Part shown: positions 51,169 to 61,994 of the stretch, piece after piece
Position numbering within the stretch: the first letter of the stretch is position 1
How the letters are laid out: each line of letters opens with the position of its first letter
DNA from: Serratia quinivorans
GTDB lineage: Bacteria; Pseudomonadota; Gammaproteobacteria; Enterobacterales; Enterobacteriaceae
Assembly: GCA_900457075.1 (NCBI GenBank)
Contig: UGYN01000002.1
Span: 372,001-436,000, forward strand
Reading direction: 5' to 3'
DNA: 64,000 nt
Program-made: the position numbers and the translations under genes
Notes under the pieces: model-generated
Database searches by the model: none
What the model saw: only the letters and a program-made list of their open reading frames with translations
Told to the model about the DNA's origin: nothing

Positions 51169-54100
51169 TCAGTCATGCCGTGGCGGTGCCAGCACCTCGC
51201 GGTTGCCGTTGTGCCCCTGCTCGCTGACGATGCCCTGCGCTTCCATCTGTTCGATGATACGCGCGGCGCGGTTATAACCGATGCGGAACTGGCGCTGTAC
51301 GCCGGAGATAGAGGCACGGCGTTTATCCACCACAAACTCCACCGCCTGATCAAACAGCGGATCCAGCTCTTCGTCACCGTCCAGACCGCCGCCAGTTCCA
51401 CCCTCACCGTCGTCACCGGCGCTGAGGATACCCTCTTTATATTGAGGTCGCTCACGCGCTTTCCAATCCTTAACCACCGCATGCACTTCCTGATCGCGCA
51501 CAAATGCACCATGCACACGGACCGGAATCGAGGAGTTAGGGGCCAGATACAGCATGTCACCCATCCCCAACAGGGATTCAGCGCCGCCCTGATCGAGGAT
51601 AGTACGGGAGTCAATCTTGCTGGACACGGTAAAGGCGATACGGGTCGGGATGTTGGCCTTGATCAGGCCAGTGATCACATCCACCGACGGACGCTGGGTT
51701 GCCAGCACCAGGTGGATCCCCGCCGCACGCGCTTTCTGCGCCAGACGAGCGATCAATTCCTCAACCTTTTTACCGACCGTCATGATGAGATCGGCAAACT
51801 CGTCGACCATCACCACGATATAAGGCTCTTTCTCCAGTACCGGCGGCGTCATGTCCATGCTGTCGGTTGGTTTCCAGAACGGATCCGGGATCGGGCGCCC
51901 CATGGCTTCCGCCTGATCGACGCGCTCGTTATAACCTGCCAGATTACGCACGCCCAGTGCAGACATCAGCTTGTAGCGACGCTCCATCTCGGCAACACAC
52001 CAACGCAGGGCGTTAGCGGCGTCTTTCATGTCGGTTACCACATCCGTCAACAGGTGCGGAATGCCTTCATATACCGACAGTTCCAGCATTTTCGGGTCGA
52101 TCATGATAAAGCGCACTTCTTTCGGCGTGGCCTTATACAAGATGCTCAGGATCATGGCATTGACCCCAACCGATTTACCGGAACCGGTGGTCCCCGCTAC
52201 CAGCAAGTGTGGCATTTTCGCCAAATCGGCCACCACCGGCTCGCCGGAAATGTCTTTACCCAGGACGATCGCCAATGGCGATGGATTATCGCGGAACGCC
52301 GGGCAGTCCAGCACTTCACGCAGATACACCGTCTGACGTTTGACGTTAGGCAGTTCCAACCCGACGTAAGGCTTGCCGGGGATCACTTCAACCACACGTA
52401 CCGCCGAGGTTGACAGTGAACGCGCCAGGTCGCGCGACAGGTTGGAAATACGCGCAGCCTTGACGCCCGGAGCCAAATCCAGCTCGAAGCGGGTGATGAC
52501 CGGGCCTGGCAAAATATCGACCACGTCGGCTTTCACCCGGTAATCGGCCAGGCTGGCTTCCACCAAACGCGCCTTTTGTTCCAACGCGAAGGAATCCACC
52601 GGCTCCACCTCTTTCGGGGCTTCGGTCAGCAAATCCAGCGTCGGCAACGGCGTGGTCGGTTTTTGCAACGGCATTTCGTTACGCATCAGGAATGGGTGGA
52701 TCAGGCTGTCCATCGCCGGCTGCTGCACAGCGGCAGGCTCCGGTTGCGCCACAGGTTGCTGATAGGCAGGCGGCTGTTGCTGCACGACCTGTTGCTGCTG
52801 CGGTTGTTGATAAGCAGGCTGATACGGCTGTACCGGCGGGGTCTGAGGCTGAGCCGACGCGGCTGGCTCAAACTGACCGAACGGCACATCATCTTCACGC
52901 TCGCTTTGCAGCTCAATACGTTCTTCCATCTGCGGCGACAGGGTGAACAGTGGCTCAACCGGGCCATCATCAACCAAATCATCCATCGGCGAGAAGCCGA
53001 ACGCATTGCGGGTATCTACCGGCGTAGTTGGTGCCACCGATGGCGCGGCGGCTGGCTGGCCATAGCGCTGGCTTTGCTGGTCGGCAAACGCCTGACGCAG
53101 CGCGGCCTCCTGCAGAGCAGCTTCATCATCCAGATTATCTGCCTCAGGCTCCCCGCCGTAACGCTGGCTTTGCTGCTCGGCAAACGCCTGGCGCAAGGCT
53201 GCTTCCTGCAGGGCTTCATCATCTTGCGAAAGATTATCAGCCTGTTGCAATGGCTCGTCGTCCTCACGGGTGCGTTGTTCCTGTTCGGCCATACGCTGCG
53301 AAGGCAGCTTGATGCCGTAGGAAGCCAGCTCACGCCGGGTCGGAATACGCACCGGGTTCGGGCGCGGCAATTCAGGGCCGAGGCCTTGTTTCACCTGCGA
53401 GTTCGCGTCACTGGTGGCGGTAAAGGCCGGCATAAAGGTATTGGCGGCAACAGCACCGGCAATTGCCGTCGCTGCGGCGGGTGCCTGAGGCTTCGCGCTG
53501 CCAAACGGTGAAACGGCAGGCTCGGCGGCACTGAAACCGGCCGGAGCACTGACATCAACATGATCACGTTGTGCGGCAGAGAAATCAAATGGAGAGCGGT
53601 CGTGCGACGGCGATACGGCCGGAGCATCCCAATTCCCCATACGAGGCTCATCGTCATCCCGGTAAGGGTCGACCGGGCGCGTCGTCTTCGGCGTTGGTGT
53701 CTCTTCAGGGATTTCAAACGAGTACAGCGGCGGCGCGGTGTTTTCCGCTACCGCGCTCATCGGATGCTGGTTCACCGAGGCCGGAGCCGCCGGTGCCGCA
53801 GTAACCGACGGTGCCTGAGCGACAACAGGTGCCGCTGTGGCAGGTGCGCTGGCTGGCGCTGGCGCAACAGGTACGATATCCGCATCTTCGTCATCATGAG
53901 CCCGCAGGCCGCTGAGCAACGGATCTTCGGCATCTTCCGCCGCCATTTTCGCGGTTTCCGTGACCGAAGGCGCTGAGAACAATACGTCATCTTCCGCTGC
54001 ATTGGCCGCCGTCGCTGTGGTAGCCGCAGCAAGCGCGGCTTCCTTGTCTGCAGATTCGGGTTGCTCTTCGACGTAACGGTCATCATCGTCGTGATAACGG

Positions 54101-54726
54101 TCTTCACGGCGTGAACGATTGGTCATAAAGGTCGCCGTCCCCAGCACCACGCCGCCGATACGCTCGGCGATCACCAGCCAGGACCAGCCGGTAAACAGTG
54201 TCAGCCCCGCAGCCCAAACGCACAGCAGCCCCAGGGTGGCACCAATGCCGTTGAACCACGGCAACATGGCGTTGCTCAGCAAACTGCCGATCACACCGCC
54301 GGAGGCGAAGTAATAGAGATCGTCGACATTCAATGCCGCCAGGCCACACGAAGTGAGCACCAGCGCCAACGTGCCGATCAGGCGCAGTGAAAGCGCAAAA
54401 TAATCGATGTATTCGCCGCCGCTGCGCTGACGATAAGCCGCCCAGCACAACACCAGCATGATCGGCGGTATCGCATAGGCGAGTACCCCGAAGGTGAAGA
54501 ACAATGTGTCGGCCATCCAGGCCCCGACGCCACCGCCCAGGTTATGAATTGGCTCATGCCACGCGGTCTGCGACCAGCTTGGGTCAGATGGATTAAAACT
54601 GACCAAGGCAGCCATGAGGTAAATGGCAAAAATGGCTACCACAATCAACACAGCTTCGAGCAAACGGCGGCCGCTGCTGAGTTTTCTCAAGGTAACTTCT
54701 TTATCTTCTGTATATTCCTGGCTCAA
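51169..54726 (-). CDS. ftsK: DNA translocase FtsK
   Basis: FtsK couples chromosome dimer resolution at dif to cell division. The 1,185-residue protein has a four-helix membrane domain in the first ~190 residues and a long Pro/Gln/Ala-rich linker (about 200-690). The RecA-like motor has Walker [13 protein letters not shown] near 842 and Walker [14 protein letters not shown]. The KOPS-reading gamma domain lies at the C terminus ([21 protein letters not shown]). The linker is shorter than in E. coli (1,329 aa total) and contains an internal tandem repeat listed separately. It lies downstream of lrp. Confidence 0.96.
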   Translation of the reverse strand: MSQEYTEDKEVTLRKLSSGRRLLEAVLIVVAIFAIYLMAALVSFNPSDPSWSQTAWHEPIHNLGGGVGAWMADTLFFTFGVLAYAIPPIMLVLCWAAYRQRSGGEYIDYFALSLRLIGTLALVLTSCGLAALNVDDLYYFASGGVIGSLLSNAMLPWFNGIGATLGLLCVWAAGLTLFTGWSWLVIAERIGGVVLGTATFMTNRSRREDRYHDDDDRYVEEQPESADKEAALAAATTATAANAAEDDVLFSAPSVTETAKMAAEDAEDPLLSGLRAHDDEDADIVPVAPAPASAPATAAPVVAQAPSVTAAPAAPASVNQHPMSAVAENTAPPLYSFEIPEETPTPKTTRPVDPYRDDDEPRMGNWDAPAVSPSHDRSPFDFSAAQRDHVDVSAPAGFSAAEPAVSPFGSAKPQAPAAATAIAGAVAANTFMPAFTATSDANSQVKQGLGPELPRPNPVRIPTRRELASYGIKLPSQRMAEQEQRTREDDEPLQQADNLSQDDEALQEAALRQAFAEQQSQRYGGEPEADNLDDEAALQEAALRQAFADQQSQRYGQPAAAPSVAPTTPVDTRNAFGFSPMDDLVDDGPVEPLFTLSPQMEERIELQSEREDDVPFGQFEPAASAQPQTPPVQPYQPAYQQPQQQQVVQQQPPAYQQPVAQPEPAAVQQPAMDSLIHPFLMRNEMPLQKPTTPLPTLDLLTEAPKEVEPVDSFALEQKARLVEASLADYRVKADVVDILPGPVITRFELDLAPGVKAARISNLSRDLARSLSTSAVRVVEVIPGKPYVGLELPNVKRQTVYLREVLDCPAFRDNPSPLAIVLGKDISGEPVVADLAKMPHLLVAGTTGSGKSVGVNAMILSILYKATPKEVRFIMIDPKMLELSVYEGIPHLLTDVVTDMKDAANALRWCVAEMERRYKLMSALGVRNLAGYNERVDQAEAMGRPIPDPFWKPTDSMDMTPPVLEKEPYIVVMVDEFADLIMTVGKKVEELIARLAQKARAAGIHLVLATQRPSVDVITGLIKANIPTRIAFTVSSKIDSRTILDQGGAESLLGMGDMLYLAPNSSIPVRVHGAFVRDQEVHAVVKDWKARERPQYKEGILSAGDDGEGGTGGGLDGDEELDPLFDQAVEFVVDKRRASISGVQRQFRIGYNRAARIIEQMEAQGIVSEQGHNGNREVLAPPRHD
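53065..53220 (-). repeat. Direct repeat within the FtsK linker
   Basis: Two copies of a roughly 60-bp in-frame unit (53065-53127 and 53161-53220) encode [19 protein letters not shown] and [19 protein letters not shown], separated by 11 residues rich in acidic amino acids. They are similar but not identical at DNA level. This looks like an internal duplication in the flexible linker. Confidence 0.8.
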
Positions 54727-54846
54727 GAAAGGCTCTCCAGGTTCCTGTTAGCTGACATAGCAACAGCGCCGAGAAGCTTCCCCGGCGCCGAAACTGTATG
54801 AATAAACAGGAGTGTAACCAATTTAATCAGGTTTTGCACCTGCACC

Positions 54847-55341
54847 CTACCGTGTTTTGATAACCAGACGGTTACTCTGTTTCACTTCTTCCATTACCAC
54901 GTACGTACGGGTGTCGTTAACCCCCGGCAGACGCAGCAAGGTTTCACCGAGCAACTTACGGTAAGCCGACATATCCGGCACGCGGGTTTTCAACAGATAG
55001 TCGAAATCACCGGACACCAGATGACACTCCTGAATTTCTTCAAGTTTCTGTACTGCCGAGTTGAATTGCTCAAACACATCCGGCGCACCGCGGTTCAACG
55101 TGATTTCTACGAAGACCAGCAGGGACGCATCCAGATAATGCGGGTTGAGCAAAGCGGTATAACCATGAATAAAACCCTGGCGCTCGAGGCGGCGCACACG
55201 TTCTAAACATGGGGTTGGGGATAACCCCACGCGCTTGGAAAGCTCAACGTTCGAAATACGCCCATCCTTCTGCAGTTCGTTCAGGATGTTGCGGTCGATA
55301 CGGTCGAGATCTTTACCCGGGCGTTTCTTATTGTCTGCCAT
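54847..55341 (-). CDS. lrp: Leucine-responsive regulatory protein Lrp
   Basis: Lrp is a global regulator of amino-acid metabolism, pili and feast/famine response. The 164-residue protein is nearly identical to E. coli Lrp. It has the helix-turn-helix at about residues 28-50 (ISNVELSKRVGLSPTPCLERVRRLE) and the C-terminal ligand-binding RAM domain. I chose the ATG at 55341 (MADNKKRPGKDLDRID); a frame extension to 55380 is unconserved. It is divergent from trxB across a 666-bp gap, consistent with the long lrp leader in relatives. Confidence 0.98.
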   Translation of the reverse strand: MADNKKRPGKDLDRIDRNILNELQKDGRISNVELSKRVGLSPTPCLERVRRLERQGFIHGYTALLNPHYLDASLLVFVEITLNRGAPDVFEQFNSAVQKLEEIQECHLVSGDFDYLLKTRVPDMSAYRKLLGETLLRLPGVNDTRTYVVMEEVKQSNRLVIKTR

Positions 55342-56979
<1,638 letters not shown>

Positions 56980-57000
56980 CCACACACTGTCATTTTAAAA

Positions 57001-57026
57001 AGCGGCTATCACAGCCGCTTTTTTTT
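57001..57026 (+). terminator. Rho-independent terminator after trxB
   Basis: AGCGGCT, a 5-nt loop and AGCCGCT form a 7-bp stem, extended by flanking A and T runs and followed by a run of T residues. It lies 22 bp beyond the trxB stop, so cydDC needs its own promoter in the following ~170 bp. Confidence 0.85.
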
Positions 57027-57195
57027 GCCCCCTTCTGTTATACCGCTATTTGACCGCTTTATTATTTTCAGTCTGCCGGGTGAAGAGGTAACATTGGCCT
57101 TCACTTGTTCGCTTCAGGTTGGGGCAAACACTTTTTTTAACAGTACGTTAACCTTACCTGTCACAACAGGCACCGGCGACGCAGACTAAAAACTG

Positions 57196-58962
57196 ATGAA
57201 AAAAACCAGACAGCAACAGTTAACCCGTTGGCTCAAAACTCAGAGCACCCTGGCGCAGCGTTGGTTGCGCCTTTCCATGTTATTGGGGCTGATAAGCGGC
57301 ATTTTGATTGTCGCACAGGCATGGCTGTTGGCCGCCCTGCTCCACGCCCTGATTATCGAACACGCCCCGCGTGAACAACTACTCCCCTGGTTTATCTGGC
57401 TGGCTGCCACCTTCGCATTGCGGGCGGTGCTTAGTTGGCTGCGCGAACGCGTCGGTTTTATCTGCGGGCAGGTGATCCGCCAGCGTATGCGCCAACAGGT
57501 GTTGGATAAACTGCAACAGCTCGGCCCGGCCTGGATCCAGGGCAAGCCGGCCGGCAGTTGGGCCAGCATCATCGTCGAACAAATCGAAGATATGCAGGAT
57601 TACTACTCCCGCTATCTGCCGCAGATGTACCTGGCGGTGTTTATCCCGGTGCTGATCCTGATTACCGTCTTCCCGATAAACTGGGCTGCCGGTCTGATCC
57701 TGTTGACCACCGCCCCGCTGATCCCGATGTTTATGGCGCTGGTCGGTATGGGGGCCGCCGATGCCAACCGTCGTAACTTTGTAGCGTTGGCACGGCTGAG
57801 CGGTAATTTCCTCGACCGCCTGCGCGGGCTGGATACGCTGCGCCTGTTCAACCGGGCTGAAGCAGAAACCGCGCAGATCGCCAAATCGTCCGAGGACTTC
57901 CGCAGCCGCACCATGGAAGTGCTGCGGTTGGCGTTTCTATCATCGGCAGTATTGGAGTTCTTTGCCTCTATCTCCATCGCCGTGGTGGCGGTCTATTTTG
58001 GTTTCTCTTTCCTTGGCGAACTTAATTTTGGCAGCTACGGCACCGGCGTTACGCTGTTTGCCGGTTTTCTGGTGCTGATCCTGGCGCCGGAGTTCTTCCA
58101 GCCACTGCGTGACCTGGGGGCCTTCTACCACGCCAAGGCACAGGCGGTGGGCGCAGCTGAAGCGCTGGAAACCTTCCTCAGCGCCGAAGGCGAGCAAATG
58201 GGCAGCGGCACGCAACGGCTTGATACCGATGCGCCGCTGGAACTACACGCGCAGGATTTGGAGATCCTGTCGCCGAATGGCGTGCTGCTGGCCGGCCCAC
58301 TGAGTTTCACCCTGTCGGCGAACCAGCGTATTGCCCTGGTCGGGTTAAGCGGTGCCGGTAAAAGCTCGCTGCTGAATCTGCTGCTCGGCTTTCTGCCCTA
58401 TCGCGGTTCATTAACCGTCAATGGAACCGAACTGCGCGAATTGGCGGCCGAAGGCTGGCGACAGCAGCTTGGCTGGGTAGGTCAGAACCCGCACCTGCCG
58501 GCTCAGACGCTGCGGGCCAATATTCTGCTGGGGAACCCGCAGGCCAGCGAAGATCAGTTGCAACAGGCGGTAGAGCAAGCCTACGTCGGTGAGATACTGC
58601 CGCATCTGCCGCAGGGATTAGAGACTGAGGTGGGCGATAACGCCGCCCGCTTATCCGTCGGCCAGGCTCAACGCGTGGCCGTAGCCCGGGCGCTGATCAG
58701 TCCGCGTCGTTTGCTGCTGCTGGATGAACCGGCCGCCAGTCTTGACGCCCACAGTGAACGGCGGGTGATGCAGGCGCTGAATGTCGCCTCGCACCAGCAA
58801 ACCACCCTGCTGGTCACCCACCAGTTGGAAGATACCGAAGATTACGACCAGATTTGGGTGATGGAAGGTGGGCAGATCGTTCAGCAAGGCGATTACGCCA
58901 CGCTGAGTGCTCAACCTGGCCTGTTTGCCAATCTGATCGCACACCGCAGCGGGGATCTCTAA
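57196..58962 (+). CDS. cydD: Cysteine/glutathione ABC exporter subunit CydD
   Basis: CydD and CydC form a heterodimeric ABC exporter of cysteine and glutathione to the periplasm, needed for cytochrome bd assembly. The 588-residue protein has six membrane helices, then the ATPase domain with Walker A GLSGAGKSS, signature LSVGQAQRVAVARAL and Walker B LLLLDEPAASLD. It starts MKKTRQQQLTRWLKTQSTLAQRWL. The stop is 2 bp before the cydC ATG. Confidence 0.96.
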   Translation: MKKTRQQQLTRWLKTQSTLAQRWLRLSMLLGLISGILIVAQAWLLAALLHALIIEHAPREQLLPWFIWLAATFALRAVLSWLRERVGFICGQVIRQRMRQQVLDKLQQLGPAWIQGKPAGSWASIIVEQIEDMQDYYSRYLPQMYLAVFIPVLILITVFPINWAAGLILLTTAPLIPMFMALVGMGAADANRRNFVALARLSGNFLDRLRGLDTLRLFNRAEAETAQIAKSSEDFRSRTMEVLRLAFLSSAVLEFFASISIAVVAVYFGFSFLGELNFGSYGTGVTLFAGFLVLILAPEFFQPLRDLGAFYHAKAQAVGAAEALETFLSAEGEQMGSGTQRLDTDAPLELHAQDLEILSPNGVLLAGPLSFTLSANQRIALVGLSGAGKSSLLNLLLGFLPYRGSLTVNGTELRELAAEGWRQQLGWVGQNPHLPAQTLRANILLGNPQASEDQLQQAVEQAYVGEILPHLPQGLETEVGDNAARLSVGQAQRVAVARALISPRRLLLLDEPAASLDAHSERRVMQALNVASHQQTTLLVTHQLEDTEDYDQIWVMEGGQIVQQGDYATLSAQPGLFANLIAHRSGDL

Positions 58963-58964
58963 TC

Positions 58965-60701
58965 ATGCGCGTTTTGCTGCCATTTCTGGCGCTATACCGT
59001 CGTCACAGCCTGCTGATTTGTTTAGGCATCCTGCTGGCCATCGTCACGCTGCTGGCCAGCATCGGCCTGCTGGCGCTGTCCGGCTGGTTCCTTGCCGCCT
59101 CTGCCCTCGCCGGGCTGGCGGGTTTGTTTACCTTCAACTACATGCTGCCTGCTGCCGGTGTGCGGGGTGCCGCCATTTTCCGCACCGCCGGGCGCTACGC
59201 CGAACGCGTGGTCAGCCACGATGCCACTTTCCGCGTGCTGTCCCATCTGCGGGTATTTACCTTTAAAAAGATCCTGCCGCTGTCGCCGGGCGGCATTGCT
59301 CGCTTCCGCCAGGCCGATCTGCTTAATCGTCTGGTGGCGGATGTCGATACGCTGGATCATTTATACCTGCGGGTGATCTCGCCGCTGGTCAGCGCCGCCG
59401 CGGTGATTGTGGTGGTGACCTATGGCCTGAGCTGGCTGGACACCACGCTGGCCCTGACGCTGGGCGGCATTCTGCTGTTGTTACTGCTGTTGGTGCCACC
59501 GGTGTTTTATCGTGCAGGTAAGCCGATTGGCGGTCAGTTGACCGCACTGCGCGGTCAGTACCGTACCGATTTGACCGCCTGGCTGCAGGGCCAGGCCGAG
59601 CTGGTGGTGTTCGGTGCCGTTGAAAGCTTTCGTACCAGTCTGGATGCCACCGAGCAGCGCTGGCAGCGCCGCCAATGGCAACAGGCTTCTCTGGGTGGCA
59701 TGGCACAGGCGCTGATGATTTTGGCCAGTGGCCTGACGGTCACTTTGATGCTGTGGCTCACCGCGGCCGGAATCGGCGGCGACAGCCAACCCGGTGCGCT
59801 GATTGCGCTGTTCGTGTTTGCCGCGCTGGCCTCGTTTGAAGCGCTGATGCCGGTGGCCGGTGCTTTCCAGCATCTGGGTCAGGTGATCGCTTCCGCCACG
59901 CGGGTGAAGCAGGTCATCGACCGACAGCCGGAAGTGACCTTCCCGGCCCATGGTCCGGCGACCGAGAACCTTGCCACACTGAGCCTGCAGCAACTCACTT
60001 TCACTTACCCCGACCAGCCGCTGCCGGTATTGCAGGATGTCTCGCTGGAGATTGCCGCCGGTGAACACATTGCGCTGCTCGGGCGTACCGGCTGTGGCAA
60101 ATCGACCCTGCTGCAGTTGCTAACCCGCGCCTGGAACGCCGACAGCGGCCAGGTGCTGCTCAATGGCCAGCCACTGAGTGCTTACGATGAAACCACGCTG
60201 CGCCAGATGACCACCGTGGTCAGTCAGCGGGTGCATATTTTCAGCGATACGCTGCGCGAAAACCTGCGCATCGCCGCGCCTGCAGCAACCGATGAACAAT
60301 TGCGCGAAGTATTGCAGCAGGTCGGCCTGGACAAGCTGCTGGACAACGAAGGGCTGAACGCCTGGCTGGGAGATGGCGGTCGCCAGCTTTCCGGCGGTGA
60401 GCAGCGCCGTCTGGGCATTGCCCGTGCGCTGTTGCATCAGGCGCCGTTGTTGTTGCTCGATGAACCGACCGAAGGCCTGGACGCCGAAACCGAACAGCAG
60501 ATCCTGGCGCTGCTGCGCCGGCACTGCCGGGGTAAAACGCTGATCCTGGTGACCCACCGTCTGTATGGGCTGGAGCACATGGACCGTATCTGCGTGATGG
60601 ACGGCGGCCAGATTGTCGAGCAAGGCGATCATCTCACCCTGATGCGTCAACAGGGGCGTTATGCCCGGTTCCGCCAACGCATCAGTGGCATACCGCTGTA
60701 A
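58965..60701 (+). CDS. cydC: Cysteine/glutathione ABC exporter subunit CydC
   Basis: This is the partner of CydD. The 578-residue protein starts MRVLLPFLALYRRHSLLICLGI; an earlier in-frame start at 58854 lies inside cydD and is rejected. Six membrane helices precede the ATPase domain, with Walker A GRTGCGKST, signature LSGGEQRRLGIARAL and Walker B LLLLDEPTEGLD. It is followed by aat 30 bp later, as in E. coli. Confidence 0.96.
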   Translation: MRVLLPFLALYRRHSLLICLGILLAIVTLLASIGLLALSGWFLAASALAGLAGLFTFNYMLPAAGVRGAAIFRTAGRYAERVVSHDATFRVLSHLRVFTFKKILPLSPGGIARFRQADLLNRLVADVDTLDHLYLRVISPLVSAAAVIVVVTYGLSWLDTTLALTLGGILLLLLLLVPPVFYRAGKPIGGQLTALRGQYRTDLTAWLQGQAELVVFGAVESFRTSLDATEQRWQRRQWQQASLGGMAQALMILASGLTVTLMLWLTAAGIGGDSQPGALIALFVFAALASFEALMPVAGAFQHLGQVIASATRVKQVIDRQPEVTFPAHGPATENLATLSLQQLTFTYPDQPLPVLQDVSLEIAAGEHIALLGRTGCGKSTLLQLLTRAWNADSGQVLLNGQPLSAYDETTLRQMTTVVSQRVHIFSDTLRENLRIAAPAATDEQLREVLQQVGLDKLLDNEGLNAWLGDGGRQLSGGEQRRLGIARALLHQAPLLLLDEPTEGLDAETEQQILALLRRHCRGKTLILVTHRLYGLEHMDRICVMDGGQIVEQGDHLTLMRQQGRYARFRQRISGIPL

Positions 60702-60731
60702 AATGGCCTGTAGAGGACGCTGAGACCTTTT

Positions 60732-61457
60732 ATGCGCATAGTTAAGCTGTCACCGCATTCACTGGCGTTCCCCTCTCCTGAGGGCGCGCTGCGCGATCCT
60801 AACGGTCTGCTGGCGATTGGCGGTGATTTAACCGCGCCGCGCTTGCTGGCCGCCTATGAACGCGGCATTTTCCCCTGGTTTTCACCGGGGGAAGCCATTT
60901 TGTGGTGGTCGCCGGACCCACGCGCGGTGCTGTTCCCGGCCGAGCGCCATATCAGCCGCAGTCTGAAACGCTTTCTGCGCAGTAATCCCTTTCGCGTGAC
61001 GCTGAATCACGACTTTGCGGCGGTGATCGCCGCCTGCGCCGATCGACCGGAAGAAGGCACCTGGATTGGCCCGGAAGTACAGCGCGCTTATTTGCATCTG
61101 CACCGCCTTGGCTTCGCCCATTCAATCGAGGTATGGCAGGGCGACGAACTGGTCGGCGGCATGTACGGCGTGGCTCAGGGCGCGCTGTTTTGCGGCGAAT
61201 CCATGTTTAGCCGTACCACCAACGCTTCCAAGTGCGCCCTGATGACTTTTTGCCGCCATTTTGCCGCTTATGGCGGAGAATTGATTGACTGTCAGGTGCT
61301 TAACGCTCACACTGCCACGCTGGGAGCGAAAGAGATCCCCCGAAGACAATTTTTGCAGCAGCTCAGCCAACTTCAGCGCAAGCCATTAGCGCCAGAATGC
61401 TGGGCACCGCAAGTGTTACCCCCACAGCAGGTTGAACCACCCTCCCCAACAAACTAA
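60732..61457 (+). CDS. aat: Leucyl/phenylalanyl-tRNA--protein transferase
   Basis: Aat transfers Leu or Phe from tRNA to proteins with N-terminal Lys or Arg. This marks them for ClpAP through the N-degron pathway. The 241-residue product has the conserved [23 protein letters not shown] (near residues 49-71) and [20 protein letters not shown] motifs. It lies after cydC, as in E. coli. The clpA gene for the destination protease unfoldase is only 0.5 kb away. Confidence 0.96.
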
Positions 61458-61545
61458 TTTTGCGGAAACGGTGCAATGTTCACCGACACTTCTTTACATA
61501 ATGTGGGTTTTTCGGCATTATCTTGCCGGTTAAAAACTAAGGTAG

Positions 61546-61782
<237 letters not shown>

Positions 61783-61833
61783 TCGGCTCACTCGTCGCCA
61801 GCCGATGGCGGCACCGAGGATGTAATGCCTCCG

Positions 61834-61906
61834 GAGCCCTTTCCGTTTACCCCCGTAGCAACGTTCAACATCGAGTTGCAGGTGCGCAGGTAAACTGAGA
61901 GGGCTC
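61834..61906. other. Structured element between infA and clpA (long imperfect stem plus inner stem)
   Basis: An 18-bp inverted repeat with 16 matching positions (61834-61851 with 61889-61906) encloses an inner GCAAC / GTTGC pair (61858-61862 with 61875-61879). The 73-nt unit could fold as an RNA hairpin with a side structure, or be a palindromic mobile remnant. It is in the gap where E. coli has a tRNA-Ser gene, but it does not resemble a tRNA. The function is unknown. Confidence 0.5.
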
Positions 61907-61942
61907 AATCATTTCTGTTGTGGTGATGATTTTCACCCATAA

Positions 61943-61970
61943 AAAAAGCGATGCCGAAGCATCGCTTTTT
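61943..61970. terminator. Bidirectional terminator between infA and clpA
   Basis: AAAAAGCGATGC, a CGAA tetraloop and GCATCGCTTTTT form a 12-bp perfect stem with A/T tails. It can end both the infA (plus) and clpA (minus) transcripts. Confidence 0.9.
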
Positions 61971-61994
61971 CTTTATCTGAATCTGACCCCAGAC

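Noticed and set aside
61783..61942. tRNA-Ser gene (serW) expected from synteny
   Set aside because: No T-loop (TTCGAATCC-like) or acceptor pairing ending in CCA is visible on either strand in the infA-clpA gap.
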